A DNA stretch of 64,000 bases, taken from an uncultured Aquimarina sp. Its GTDB lineage: Bacteria > Bacteroidota > Bacteroidia > Flavobacteriales > Flavobacteriaceae. The stretch lies in contig CANNBP010000024.1 of NCBI GenBank assembly GCA_947502885.1, forward strand, positions 1 to 64,000. Reading direction: 5' to 3'. This document shows positions 22,401 to 28,539 of the stretch, one piece after another. The notes under the pieces are model-generated. The model made no database searches. It was given only the letters and a program-made list of their open reading frames with translations, and was not told the origin of the DNA. The position numbers were made by a program, and so were the translations under genes. Each line of letters starts with the position of its first letter. Within the stretch, counting starts at the first letter, position 1.

Positions 22401-23852
22401 ACAGGAGATTTGGCCAAATGGTTGCCTGATGGTACAATTGAGTTTGTAGGTCGAGTAGACGATCAGGTAAAAATAAGAGGATATCGAATCGAATTGGGCG
22501 AGATTGAGAGTGTTTTGTCAAATTATGCGACTATTAAAAGTAGTTGTGTGTTAGCTAGAAAAGATAATAAAGGAGAATATCGTTTAATTGGCTATGTGGT
22601 TTCTAATGATCAATTTGATAAGCAAGATATTCAAGAGCACTTAAAATCAGTACTTCCAGATTATATGGTTCCACAGTTATGGGTGGCTTTAGACGAAATG
22701 CCATTAACTAATAATGGTAAGATTGATAAAAAGTCATTACCAGATCCAGATATCACTTCTTTAGCAACTATAGAATATGTAGCTCCAAGAAACGAAATTG
22801 AAGAACAATTAGTGGTTGTTTGGCAAGAATTACTTCAAGTTGACCAAGTAGGAATCCATAGTGATTTCTTTGAATTAGGCGGGCATTCTATTCTTGCGAT
22901 ACAAATGGTATCTCGAATTAATGATATAATCCCTAAAGATATTACGGTTGCACATTTATTTGAGTTTCCGACTATAGCTTTACTAGAAACATATTATACC
23001 TCAGATTCTGTATTTACTAATGATATTCTTGTTGCACTACAAAAAGAAGGAACAAAAAGACCAATATTTTGTGCACCACCTGCAGGTGGTGAAGCAATGG
23101 TATATACTAAGCTATCTAAGTTGTTGGGAGAAGATCAACCTTTATATGGTTTTCAATGCCCAGGTTTAGATGGTACAGTACCGGTTTTAAAAACAGTAGA
23201 AGAGATGGCTACTATTTTTATTGAAGAAATGCAAAAGATTGACCCTGTTGGTCCGTATTGCTTGGCGGGATATTCATTTGGAGGAAACATCATTTGCGAA
23301 ATGATGAGACAATTGCAAGACAATGGATTCGAAGTTGATGAACTATTGGTATTTGAGGCGATGGCTCCAACAGAAAAAACACCTGATAGTATAGAAAATT
23401 TACCTTTTGATGGAGAAACATTCAAAGAGGTAGCATTAGATCTAGTAGGTGAACTTAATAATTTCTTTAATACCTCCTTTGCGCTGGATAAATCAGATCT
23501 CGAAGAGAAAACAATGGATGAGCAATTAGAAATGATTTATGAAATGATAAGAAGTTCTGAAGTAGCATCTCTAGAAGATCAAATGAAAGCAAGAATAGCC
23601 GTTTTTATTGCCAATTGTGAGATTAGATACTATAACCCTTTGATTAAGAAAAATGATGTGTCTATCGTAGTATTTAAATCTGAAGAAGAAAATTTAGATG
23701 GAGACTTAGGATGGCATCAGTATACTTATAGAGATGTTCAAGTATTTATGGTATCTGGAGATCATGGAAATATGCTTGAAGATCCATATGTTAATGAAGT
23801 GTATGAATATTTAAAACATTACACTTCTCATTCATCATATATGGAGGTTTAA
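13467..23852 (+). CDS. Terminal nonribosomal peptide synthetase: TubC-(C-A-T)x3-TE
   Basis: This 3461-aa final subunit begins with a TubC-like docking domain (1-55). Module 1: C (HHIASDG at 204), A (YTSGSTG at 667), T (Ser1048). Module 2: C (HHISSDG at 1230), A (YTSGTTG at 1703), T (Ser2093). Module 3: C (HHIASDG at 2276), A (2756), T (Ser3141). A type I thioesterase follows from about 3185 to the end, with nucleophile motif GYSFGG (Ser3270) and His3433. Codes by eye: DAWTIAAICK (identical to GrsA Phe), DGYFLGMVYK (close to Ile DGFFLGVVYK), DLTKIGEIGK (close to Asn DLTKLGEVGK). The TE should hydrolyse or cyclise the finished peptide. The usual catalytic Asp appears to be Glu3297, at the same 27-residue spacing from the Ser as in surfactin TE. 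The gene starts 9 nt after the preceding stop. Confidence 0.96.
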   Translation: MSREVLNILREANQQGIKIVLAKGSLSIQSNADIDPRLLQKIKENKERIIQYLEKFQNRPEVKTLSAITPYDRHSLERVPLSFGQERLWFIDQLQGSTEYHIPAVFRLEGELDVDLLENSLGTIIDRHEILRTVIKSKDGVGYQETISSEEWKLDVVVLKTNQSIEDAVSEYLELPFDLSSDYMFRACLYDLGSKNYVLAGVFHHIASDGWSQGILVSEFVEIYDALSSGRAMKLPQLTLQYADYALWQREYIGGDVLEQQLSYWQKRLKDVTPLALPTDFNRPTVQSTAGSSIIFDLDKELSNSLTALCKQEEVTLFMMLLSAFKVLLARYSGQEDICVGTPLANRTQSDLEGMIGFFVNTLALRSDLSGEPTFRELLQQVKDTTLEGYGNQLVPFEKVVERVVTTRDRSRSPLFQVLFALQNIPEDGDMEMNGLSLAPYDYNIVTSQFDLTLTVEENEGAISVNLFYNTSLFTEKTIQRLFGHYQQLLKNVVKDVTKTINSLSILTTSEEKQLLDVFSENEIIDFQDRTIVELFQENVKKAPDAIAIAFDSAKISYKELDEKSNQLAHYLLTNHTIEIEDLVGVKIERSEWLIIAFFGVLKAGGAYVPIDPQYPQERISYIEKDSNCKVIIDEVFLETFKSEILNYAITKPELSTTTDHLAYVIYTSGSTGKPKGVLIEQKGILNTILSQIVDLKITPDSNCLQFANQCFDASIWELLLSILGGATLHVIPEDKKSEIDYFVKFITSNSITFATLPPAFIKLIDVVELTSLDTLITAGEQAPLEQALAFSKQGGTYINAYGPTETSICATTFKGDFSTNVPIGVPIANTSIYILDKTQGLLPVGIAGELCIGGAGLARGYLNKEELTKDKFIDNPFAKGERLYRSGDLAKRLPDGNIEFIGRIDDQVKIRGYRIELGEIESVLITHSEITSCCVLARPDGSGNKRLIAYIVGEDLDNTKLEVFLKKSLPEYMVPMLWVFLDEMPLTSNGKIDKKGLPDPDTSILSTQEFVAPRNEIEVQLASIWKELLQANEIGINDNFFALGGHSLLSTRLVSLIRKELNVEIAIKDVFAYATIATLADYIGNQSKGNALPAVVPMDRTERIPLSFSQERLWFIDQLNSSLEYHIPVVLRLNGILDTTILENVFRNIIDRHEVLRTVIKSENGVGYQEIIPVASWKLETVKVEKDQNLEELLLSFLELPFDLSSDYMLRCCLYDLGSNEYVIACVTHHISSDGWSEGILVSEFAEIYDALKSNRTIKLPEMTLQYADYALWQRAYIDGQILEQQVSYWKDKLDNVTPLDLPTDYSRPAIQSNEGSSIGFELDKELSDALNSICQQEGVTLFMLLLSAFKVVLSRYSGQEDICVGTPIANRTQWELEGMIGFFVNTLALRSDLSGTPTFKELLQQVKETTLEGYDHQMVPFEKVVEHVVATRDMGRSPLFQVLFALQNTSEDGEIELDGLELTSYEHTEGSSKFDLSLIASENETGISLGVEYCTALFKENTIQRMLGHFQEILKDIAKDINQEIKTLNILTEEEENKVLQLFNQTAQEYPENTSITNLFKEQAEKTPDAIALVFEDSQMTYRELDEASNRLVNYLKAEGVVPETNIGILFHRGFDMIISILGVLKHGSTYVPLDPVLPQGRLEFILQDAGIEYVLSNKTLSLDVLGISGYTNLDIDLIQTHAASLIPEKRLEDSTSYIMYTSGTTGTPKGIMITDKNVITLINESDVIRIKPSDKFLQWSNYAFDGSVYEIFATLLNGATLHMIESSMASDGVSLSKYIASQELTVVFVTTALFNSIVEYDLSQLSSLRMLLFGGEKVSLVHVQKALAEMGSGKLIHMYGPTETTVYATHYVINDIPDDAYTVPIGKPLSNTMIYVLDSNQETVPIGVNGELCISGTGLAKGYLNREELTKEKFIDNPFVSGERLYRTGDLVKWLADGNIEFVGRLDDQVKIRGYRIELGEIENALSSHDAIQSNCILVKTDAQQNKRLVGYIVSDSDIDQKELEGYLKKNLPEYMIPQLWVPLDEMPLTSNGKINKKMLPDPDMSLLSTQEYVAPRNENEEKLAIIWQELLGVERIGVYDNFFELGGHSILATRLVSMIREEFDVEIAIREIFLNTTLSDLSDHLSIQSKGRALPSISLGKKEGRIPLSFSQERLWFIDQLQGNSIEYHIPVVLKLKGIIDAQILETSLRTIVDRHQILRTVIKSENGKGYQEVISSDQWQLESFTVQNQEELETTLSTYTELPFDLASDYMLRACLYKLGEHDYVLACVFHHIASDGWSQGILVSEFSEIYAALQSNTTIELPELSLQYSDYALWQRQYIDGEVLEDQLLYWQDKLKDHTPLLLPTDYTRPSIQSNEGANIIFEFDKELSQALDDLSKKEGVTLFMLLLSAFKVLLSRYSGQDDICVGTSIANRTQSDIEGMIGFFVSNLALRSDLSGNPSFREVLHRVKETTLGGYDNQHAPFEKVVDRVVETRDMSMNPLFQVLFTLQNMPEEADDDTIEEMTIEPYEYAVETSQFDLNLAVDQSDSGIVLIMQYCTALFKESTVRNMLGHYQELLRSIVLNPLEEIEKLGMLSAADMHQLLHTFNATEVNYPKNKTIIDLFEDQVQKTPDNVAIVCENVQLTYKELNQRANRVGYHLRENYKLTADDFVGIMLDRTEWAVIAILGTLKAGAAYIPIDLDYPDSRKSFIIEDSTPKVLITDSEHLFEVIEFNTDIFSIDIELDELLEDKERLENPDFSCTPDDLVYMIYTSGSTGNPKGVMLEHNNLVNYVSYGISEYGENGKAHNFPLFTSLSFDLTQTSIYLSLLTGGKLFVYRQDALTSMPSILGNKEITSIKLTPAHLSFFEDLEYEHIREIIIGGEALTLAHLEALKSLNSSAKIHNEYGPTEATIGCTVQEVSDFKSLDKISIGKPIANTKAYILKEDQKLQPIGVVGELCISGSGLARGYLNREELTNEKFISNPYKEGKRLYKTGDLAKWLPDGTIEFVGRVDDQVKIRGYRIELGEIESVLSNYATIKSSCVLARKDNKGEYRLIGYVVSNDQFDKQDIQEHLKSVLPDYMVPQLWVALDEMPLTNNGKIDKKSLPDPDITSLATIEYVAPRNEIEEQLVVVWQELLQVDQVGIHSDFFELGGHSILAIQMVSRINDIIPKDITVAHLFEFPTIALLETYYTSDSVFTNDILVALQKEGTKRPIFCAPPAGGEAMVYTKLSKLLGEDQPLYGFQCPGLDGTVPVLKTVEEMATIFIEEMQKIDPVGPYCLAGYSFGGNIICEMMRQLQDNGFEVDELLVFEAMAPTEKTPDSIENLPFDGETFKEVALDLVGELNNFFNTSFALDKSDLEEKTMDEQLEMIYEMIRSSEVASLEDQMKARIAVFIANCEIRYYNPLIKKNDVSIVVFKSEEENLDGDLGWHQYTYRDVQVFMVSGDHGNMLEDPYVNEVYEYLKHYTSHSSYMEV

Positions 23853-23908
23853 CATGTTAATTAATTAAAAACACATATATAAAATCAAAAATGGATTGAA
23901 GTACTGAT

Positions 23909-24044
23909 CCGGATTGTGTATTTAAAAATCAATTGAGATTTAAATACAACTTTGAAATAGGTATTCCTATATGCTGGTTTTACCAGGCATTAGATTTTTC
24001 ACATTATTTAATACATAAAGTAAAGTTGGTATATACAATCCGGG
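23909..24044. repeat. Widely spaced inverted repeat between NRPS and exporter
   Basis: In the 261-nt gap after the terminal synthetase, CCGGATTGTGTA (23909-23920) is mirrored by TATACAATCCGG (24032-24043) with one mismatch. The spacer of about 110 nt is too long for an ordinary intrinsic terminator and there is no T-tract. It may be a long-range mRNA structure, a protein site or the scar of a rearrangement. Nothing else is visible in this gap. Confidence 0.4.
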
Positions 24045-24113
24045 TTTTATCTAGTATCGCAATCAGAGATAGAACTCATTTGTCAAAATAAAAACCGAAA
24101 CAAATAAAATCGA

Positions 24114-25490
24114 ATGAAAAAATATTTTTTGTATTCAGTACTAATAATGGTGTCATTATTTGGTACTACTTTAACAGATTTTGCCCTAGGTGTATGGGTA
24201 CTAGAACAACCAGAGAGCAGTATATCAGATTACTCTCTTATTTGGTTTTTTGAAGGCGCTCCCGAAGTCTTTTTGGCACCTTTTATAGGGAGTTTTGTAG
24301 ATAGATGGGATAAAAAGAAAATGATAATTTATGGGCAATTGGCTGCGGGTATAGGAAGTTTGATATTAATGGCCTTACATTATTATGGATCATTACTGCC
24401 CTGGCATATTATGGCAGTAGCCGCTATAGGGTCTGTAGCTAATACCTTTGTCTTTACAGCATTTTATGTAACAGTAACAGCACTAGTCTCTAAGGATAAA
24501 TTGATAAAAGCCAAAGGGATAACAGCAGGAATGTATGCTGTTATTAGCATATTAGTACCTATGGCTGCTCCCGTTTTGTACGAATGGATAGGAATGGGTA
24601 ATATTTTTCTTTTAGATATTTCCACATTTACTTTTGCTATTGGAGCATTCTTATTTATCAAGTTTGTTACCGTTGAAAAAACAGAAGAGGAATTCAGCAT
24701 TAAGAATGATTGGAATCTAGTTAAAGGGTATCTTTTGGAGAGAAAAGGAATGGTTAATTTATTGATCTTTTTCTTCGCTGTTAATTTTTTAATAAGCCAG
24801 GCAGAGATGCTGTTTACACCAATGGTTTTGGACTTTGCTTCTGGGTATACTTTGGGAATCATTTTATCTGTAATCGGTTTCGGAACCATTGTAGGTGGAA
24901 TTATCACTGGTGTAGCAAAAAGGTTTAAAAAACCAATTAAGTCCATGATGTATATTAATGTTATCGTAGGTGTTGTTCTTGGTTGTTTTTGGATTAATGT
25001 AGATACTTATGCTTTGGCCGGTCTTGGTATGATTGTGATTATATGTTTCACGATTTCTGATGTTATTAAGGATGCCTTTTTTCAAACAGTTATTCCTGTA
25101 AAAATGCTCGGGCGACTTACGGGGTTCTTTGCTATGGTTGTAGGAGCATCTGGACCATTAGCACATTTATTATCCGGTGTTTTTGTAGATGGAATTAAAG
25201 CGTTTGTGACAAATTATTCACCTACAATACTAGATCATTTCCCCGGGACGGGAGTCACAGCATCAATTATTATTCTTTTTGCAATATGTGGATTAGGTAT
25301 GATTGTAATATCCATAGTATGCTTAAGAAATAAACCAATTATGTTGTTAAATGGAATGTATACTAGAGAATTAGAAAAAGAAAAAGAGAAAGAACAAAAA
25401 GAAGAAGAAAAGAAGAAGGAAGAACTTAAGAACAAAGAAAAACAAGAAACTGAACAAAAAGAAACTGAAGAAGTACTTGCAGAGTTATAA
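24114..25490 (+). CDS. MFS efflux transporter, probable peptide exporter
   Basis: This 458-aa polytopic membrane protein resembles the MFS_3 group (enterobactin and macrolide exporters). It has many hydrophobic segments, an N-terminal FGTTLTDFALGVWVLEQ stretch and the cytoplasmic-loop motif GSFVDRWDKKK after the second helix, which corresponds to MFS motif A. The last 45 residues are an unusual Lys/Glu-rich, probably helical cytoplasmic tail. Its place directly after the thioesterase-bearing synthetase and before two hydroxylase genes suggests that it exports the finished peptide or gives self-resistance. The 261-nt gap upstream leaves room for its own promoter, although the direction agrees with a single operon. 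The family assignment is firm; the substrate is inferred from context only. Confidence 0.88.
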   Translation: MKKYFLYSVLIMVSLFGTTLTDFALGVWVLEQPESSISDYSLIWFFEGAPEVFLAPFIGSFVDRWDKKKMIIYGQLAAGIGSLILMALHYYGSLLPWHIMAVAAIGSVANTFVFTAFYVTVTALVSKDKLIKAKGITAGMYAVISILVPMAAPVLYEWIGMGNIFLLDISTFTFAIGAFLFIKFVTVEKTEEEFSIKNDWNLVKGYLLERKGMVNLLIFFFAVNFLISQAEMLFTPMVLDFASGYTLGIILSVIGFGTIVGGIITGVAKRFKKPIKSMMYINVIVGVVLGCFWINVDTYALAGLGMIVIICFTISDVIKDAFFQTVIPVKMLGRLTGFFAMVVGASGPLAHLLSGVFVDGIKAFVTNYSPTILDHFPGTGVTASIIILFAICGLGMIVISIVCLRNKPIMLLNGMYTRELEKEKEKEQKEEEKKKEELKNKEKQETEQKETEEVLAEL

Positions 25491-25530
25491 ATACAACTTT
25501 AAACTAATCAATCACTTAAAATCGTAACAA

Positions 25531-26445
25531 ATGAATCAACTTAAATCAATAGAAACGTTACCGTCATTTGATCATATACCCATTGTTGAGGACATGACTA
25601 GAGATATCTTTTATAAAGAATATGTGAATAAGGGAAAACCGGTAGTTATAAAAGGAATGGCTTCTAAATGGAAAGCCCTAAATTGGGATACTGCATATTT
25701 TAAATCTAAAGAAAAAGGAGTAGAGATTCCTATCAAAGTAGGAAAAGTAAGCGAAGGGAAGCGAGAAAAAATGCTACTTAGTACATATACAGAGCTTCTT
25801 GATGAGCATGAGAAAAATTTAAGAATGGGCTTAGATTCTGAGATCCCTGGATACCTTCATGATATTCCATTCTTCTTTATGTTTCCTGAATATGTGACAG
25901 ATATAACTCCGTTTCCAAAAGAACTATTTCCAAAATGGTATTGGCCAGAATGGCAAAACTATGTTCAGTTTTTTATGGGAGCAACAGATAGCCTAACCCC
26001 GTTGCATTTTGATACCTTGTTAACCAATAACTTGTTTTTTCAGGTTTCGGGTAAAAAGAAGTTTATATTGATAGAATCTGATCAAAAAAAGGATTGCTAT
26101 ATCGAAGGATGGAGATGGGCAAAGTTTGACCCTAGAAACCCTGATTATGAAAAATTTCCGAACGCAAAAGATTTAAAAATACAAGAGGCCGTATTAGGAC
26201 CAGGTGATATTTTATATATGCCACCAGGAATGCTTCATCAAGTACATGGCTTAAGTCAATCTATTTCCTTTAATATCGATTGGCATACAGCAAAAAGCGC
26301 AAGAAAAGGTGTCGCTACTTTGTGGAAAGGAGCACCATTAAAAAATGTGTACTATAATTTTTTAGTATATATAGGACTTACTCTTCGTATCCCTGCCAAA
26401 AAGTTGTTCCCTTTCTATAAATCCTATTTAAATTATATAAGCTAA
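25531..26445 (+). CDS. JmjC/cupin_8 Fe(II)/2-oxoglutarate-dependent oxygenase, probable NRPS tailoring hydroxylase
   Basis: The 304-aa protein shows the cupin_8/JmjC layout: an N-terminal segment with GKPVVIKGMASKW, then a double-stranded beta-helix with the metal triad His159-x-Asp161 (LHFDTLLTNN) and His236 in GDILYMPPGMLH, which aligns with the FIH-type GDVLYIPxxWWH motif. NLFFQVSGKKKFILIE is the usual strand between the ligands. Such enzymes hydroxylate amino-acid or protein side chains. Lying 40 nt after the exporter and 60 nt before a CmlA-like hydroxylase, it probably hydroxylates an amino acid, free or carrier-bound, for the peptide. Which residue is modified cannot be told; the Asn, Phe, Ile and Val positions are all candidates. 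An unrelated protein hydroxylase is less likely given the operon context. Confidence 0.85.
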   Translation: MNQLKSIETLPSFDHIPIVEDMTRDIFYKEYVNKGKPVVIKGMASKWKALNWDTAYFKSKEKGVEIPIKVGKVSEGKREKMLLSTYTELLDEHEKNLRMGLDSEIPGYLHDIPFFFMFPEYVTDITPFPKELFPKWYWPEWQNYVQFFMGATDSLTPLHFDTLLTNNLFFQVSGKKKFILIESDQKKDCYIEGWRWAKFDPRNPDYEKFPNAKDLKIQEAVLGPGDILYMPPGMLHQVHGLSQSISFNIDWHTAKSARKGVATLWKGAPLKNVYYNFLVYIGLTLRIPAKKLFPFYKSYLNYIS

Positions 26446-26505
26446 AAACTAGTCGAGATTTACTATATGTTTCGATATTAAAATAAAATTAAAACCAAGA
26501 ATATT

Positions 26506-28131
26506 GTGGATACTACAAAAGTGTATTTAAAACCAAACGTTGTTATAGAACCATTACTTGATAAATGGTATGCTTGGAGTCATTTAATTTCTCCTGCAAC
26601 GGGAGCGATGAACATTACAGGAAGACACCTAAAAATAATGGATTCTTATATAAAAGCTCCAGCAGCTCATGCTGCAGCGGTTAAAAACCCAAAAATGTTA
26701 GGTGGTCCTTTTATCGATTATGAAGGAAAGCGAGTAGATGAGATTAAGGCGCTTAAAGAAGATACCTTAGAAAATCAAAAAGATTTAGTTGCATTTAATA
26801 ATGCTATTAAAGAGCTTGATGAACTTTTAAAAAGCAAGGCCAAAGGATATTCATTAGATCCTTTGTATGATGAAATGCCAGAAATACTAAAAGGGTATGT
26901 AGAATTGGTATATGATCTTAATAGTCAGCCTTCTTTTCGACTGTTTGAGGGGCTTTTGTATACTAGTAAATTTTATAAACAAGAATTACAAAGTATCTTA
27001 CTTTGGGTTACAGAAAATGATGAACGTCCATTTGTATTAAGTACTCCGAGATTGATGGAACCAGATAAAATTCATTTGGATATTCCTTTTAGTCATAAAG
27101 GTTTAGATGTACTTAGTAAAATGAAAAAAGAACCAGGTTCGTTGGATGAAGTAAAAGAAATATTGGGTATATCAGAAGAACAAGCTGTTGTTTTTGATTC
27201 TTTTTTTACGACTGAAGCTCCAAAAAAATACGAAAAGTATACAGGTGATAAAGTGAGAATGAGATACTTTGGTCATGCCAGTATTCTTGTAGAAACAAAA
27301 GATGTCTCGATTATGTTGGATCCGGTTATAAGCTATTATGGGTATCATCAAGAGGTAGAACGTTTTTCTGATATGGATTTGCCAGATGTAATAGATTATG
27401 TTTTAATAACACATAACCATCAGGATCATATTTTGTTTGAAACGTTAATTCCGTTACGACATAAAATCAAAAATATAGTGGTGCCAAGGTCATCTAATGG
27501 TTCTTTACAAGATCCATGCTTGAAATTGATGTTTAAAGCGCTAGGTTTTGAGAATGTTATTGATATTGAAGAAATGGAGACCATTAACTTTCATGATTGT
27601 AATATTACCGGAGTTCCTTTTATTGGGGAACATTCTGATTTAAATATTCAGTCAAAAATTTGTCACCATGTAGCTGTAGGAGATTTTAAAATGCTTTTTG
27701 TTGCAGATTCTTGTAATGTACAAGCAAGATTGTATGAGAATGTACAAGGTGTTTTAGGTGATATTGATGTTTTATTTCTAGGAATGGAATGTGATGGAGC
27801 GCCACTATCATGGCTGTATGGACCATTGTTAACAGAACCTATTGCACGAGATAAAGATTTTTCTCGTAGGCTAGCGGGTTCTAATTTTGAAAGAGGAAAA
27901 GCACTCGTAAATGCCTTTAATGCAAAAGAAGTATATGTATATGCGATGGGGCAAGAACCTTGGTTAGAGTTTATAAGTAGTATAAAATATACTGATGAAT
28001 CTAATCCTATTGTTCAATCTAATAAATTAGTAGCGTATTGCGAAGAAAAAGATATCATAGCAGAACGATTGTTTGGAGAAAAAGAAATACTATATAGTAA
28101 ATCAGCGGCAGAGGTCGTTGATATGGTGTGA
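26506..28131 (+). CDS. CmlA-like di-iron beta-hydroxylase (metallo-beta-lactamase fold)
   Basis: The 541-aa protein has the size and two-part layout of CmlA, the chloramphenicol-pathway enzyme that beta-hydroxylates an amino acid bound to a carrier domain. The N-terminal part contains a conserved-looking block (IEPLLDKWYAWSHLISPATG). From about residue 255 a metallo-beta-lactamase fold begins, with motif H303-N-H305-Q-D307-H308, close to the numbering of the CmlA ligands. Further candidate ligands are the Glu of FIGEHSD and the Asp of FVADSCN. The start is a GTG; an in-frame stop lies upstream at 26479 and no better ATG exists. It is the last gene before a strong terminator. The inferred role is beta-hydroxylation of a T-domain-tethered amino acid. 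Its last 145 nt recur at 31508-31652. Confidence 0.88.
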   Translation: MDTTKVYLKPNVVIEPLLDKWYAWSHLISPATGAMNITGRHLKIMDSYIKAPAAHAAAVKNPKMLGGPFIDYEGKRVDEIKALKEDTLENQKDLVAFNNAIKELDELLKSKAKGYSLDPLYDEMPEILKGYVELVYDLNSQPSFRLFEGLLYTSKFYKQELQSILLWVTENDERPFVLSTPRLMEPDKIHLDIPFSHKGLDVLSKMKKEPGSLDEVKEILGISEEQAVVFDSFFTTEAPKKYEKYTGDKVRMRYFGHASILVETKDVSIMLDPVISYYGYHQEVERFSDMDLPDVIDYVLITHNHQDHILFETLIPLRHKIKNIVVPRSSNGSLQDPCLKLMFKALGFENVIDIEEMETINFHDCNITGVPFIGEHSDLNIQSKICHHVAVGDFKMLFVADSCNVQARLYENVQGVLGDIDVLFLGMECDGAPLSWLYGPLLTEPIARDKDFSRRLAGSNFERGKALVNAFNAKEVYVYAMGQEPWLEFISSIKYTDESNPIVQSNKLVAYCEEKDIIAERLFGEKEILYSKSAAEVVDMV

Positions 28132-28197
28132 ATTTATGAACTTTTTATTAAAAGCCGCCCTAAAATAGGTAGATGAACTCTACTATGAAGTTATATA

Positions 28198-28229
28198 AAA
28201 CCTGTGAAGCCAGCTTCACAGGTTTTTTT
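28198..28229 (+). terminator. Rho-independent terminator of the NRPS operon
   Basis: A perfect 12-bp stem (AAACCTGTGAAG / CTTCACAGGTTT) with a CCAG loop is followed by a run of T. It lies 66 nt after the stop of the CmlA-like gene and marks the end of the biosynthetic operon. Confidence 0.92.
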
Positions 28230-28382
28230 GTTTATAAGGTGTAGCCTTTTACTGTTAATACGACGTTTTGAGATTTTAATTCATTTAAGAGAAATATGTT
28301 TTTTTGAATGTTTGGGTAACAAATTTTTAGTTGTTGAACTATAAAGTGATTTACCAATTAAAAGACGGGAACCGAAAAGCTT

Positions 28383-28431
28383 ACTAAACAGAATAGGGAA
28401 TTAACTAAACAGAATAGGGAATTAACTAAAC
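28383..28431. repeat. 21-bp tandem duplication
   Basis: ACTAAACAGAATAGGGAATTA occurs twice in direct tandem (28383-28403 and 28404-28424), followed by the first bases of a third unit (ACTAAAC). It could be replication slippage or a paired protein site upstream of the LRR gene. Confidence 0.8.
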
Positions 28432-28539
28432 TAATATTTACTAGTCAAGGGGCTTTTTTAGGATCCATTATTCTAATTTTTATTTCAAAAATAATAGTGT
28501 CTAGATATACTTATAAAAGCACATAAACTTAAAACAATT

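Larger units (their letters stand above)
28132..28539. other. Gap between the NRPS operon and the LRR gene
   Basis: No coding sequence is credible here. The stretch holds the operon terminator (28198-28229), a short tandem repeat (28383-28431), and then AT-rich DNA that presumably carries the promoter of the LRR gene, in which I could not identify a convincing TTTG/TAnnTTTG pair. Confidence 0.6.

Noticed and set aside
8900..22500. Repeated nucleotide blocks across the synthetases as mobile repeats
   Set aside because: They are conserved A-, C- and T-domain core motifs, expected in any modular synthetase.
24464..24946. A 160-codon minus-strand frame inside the MFS gene
   Set aside because: It is the antisense shadow of a well-supported transporter gene.
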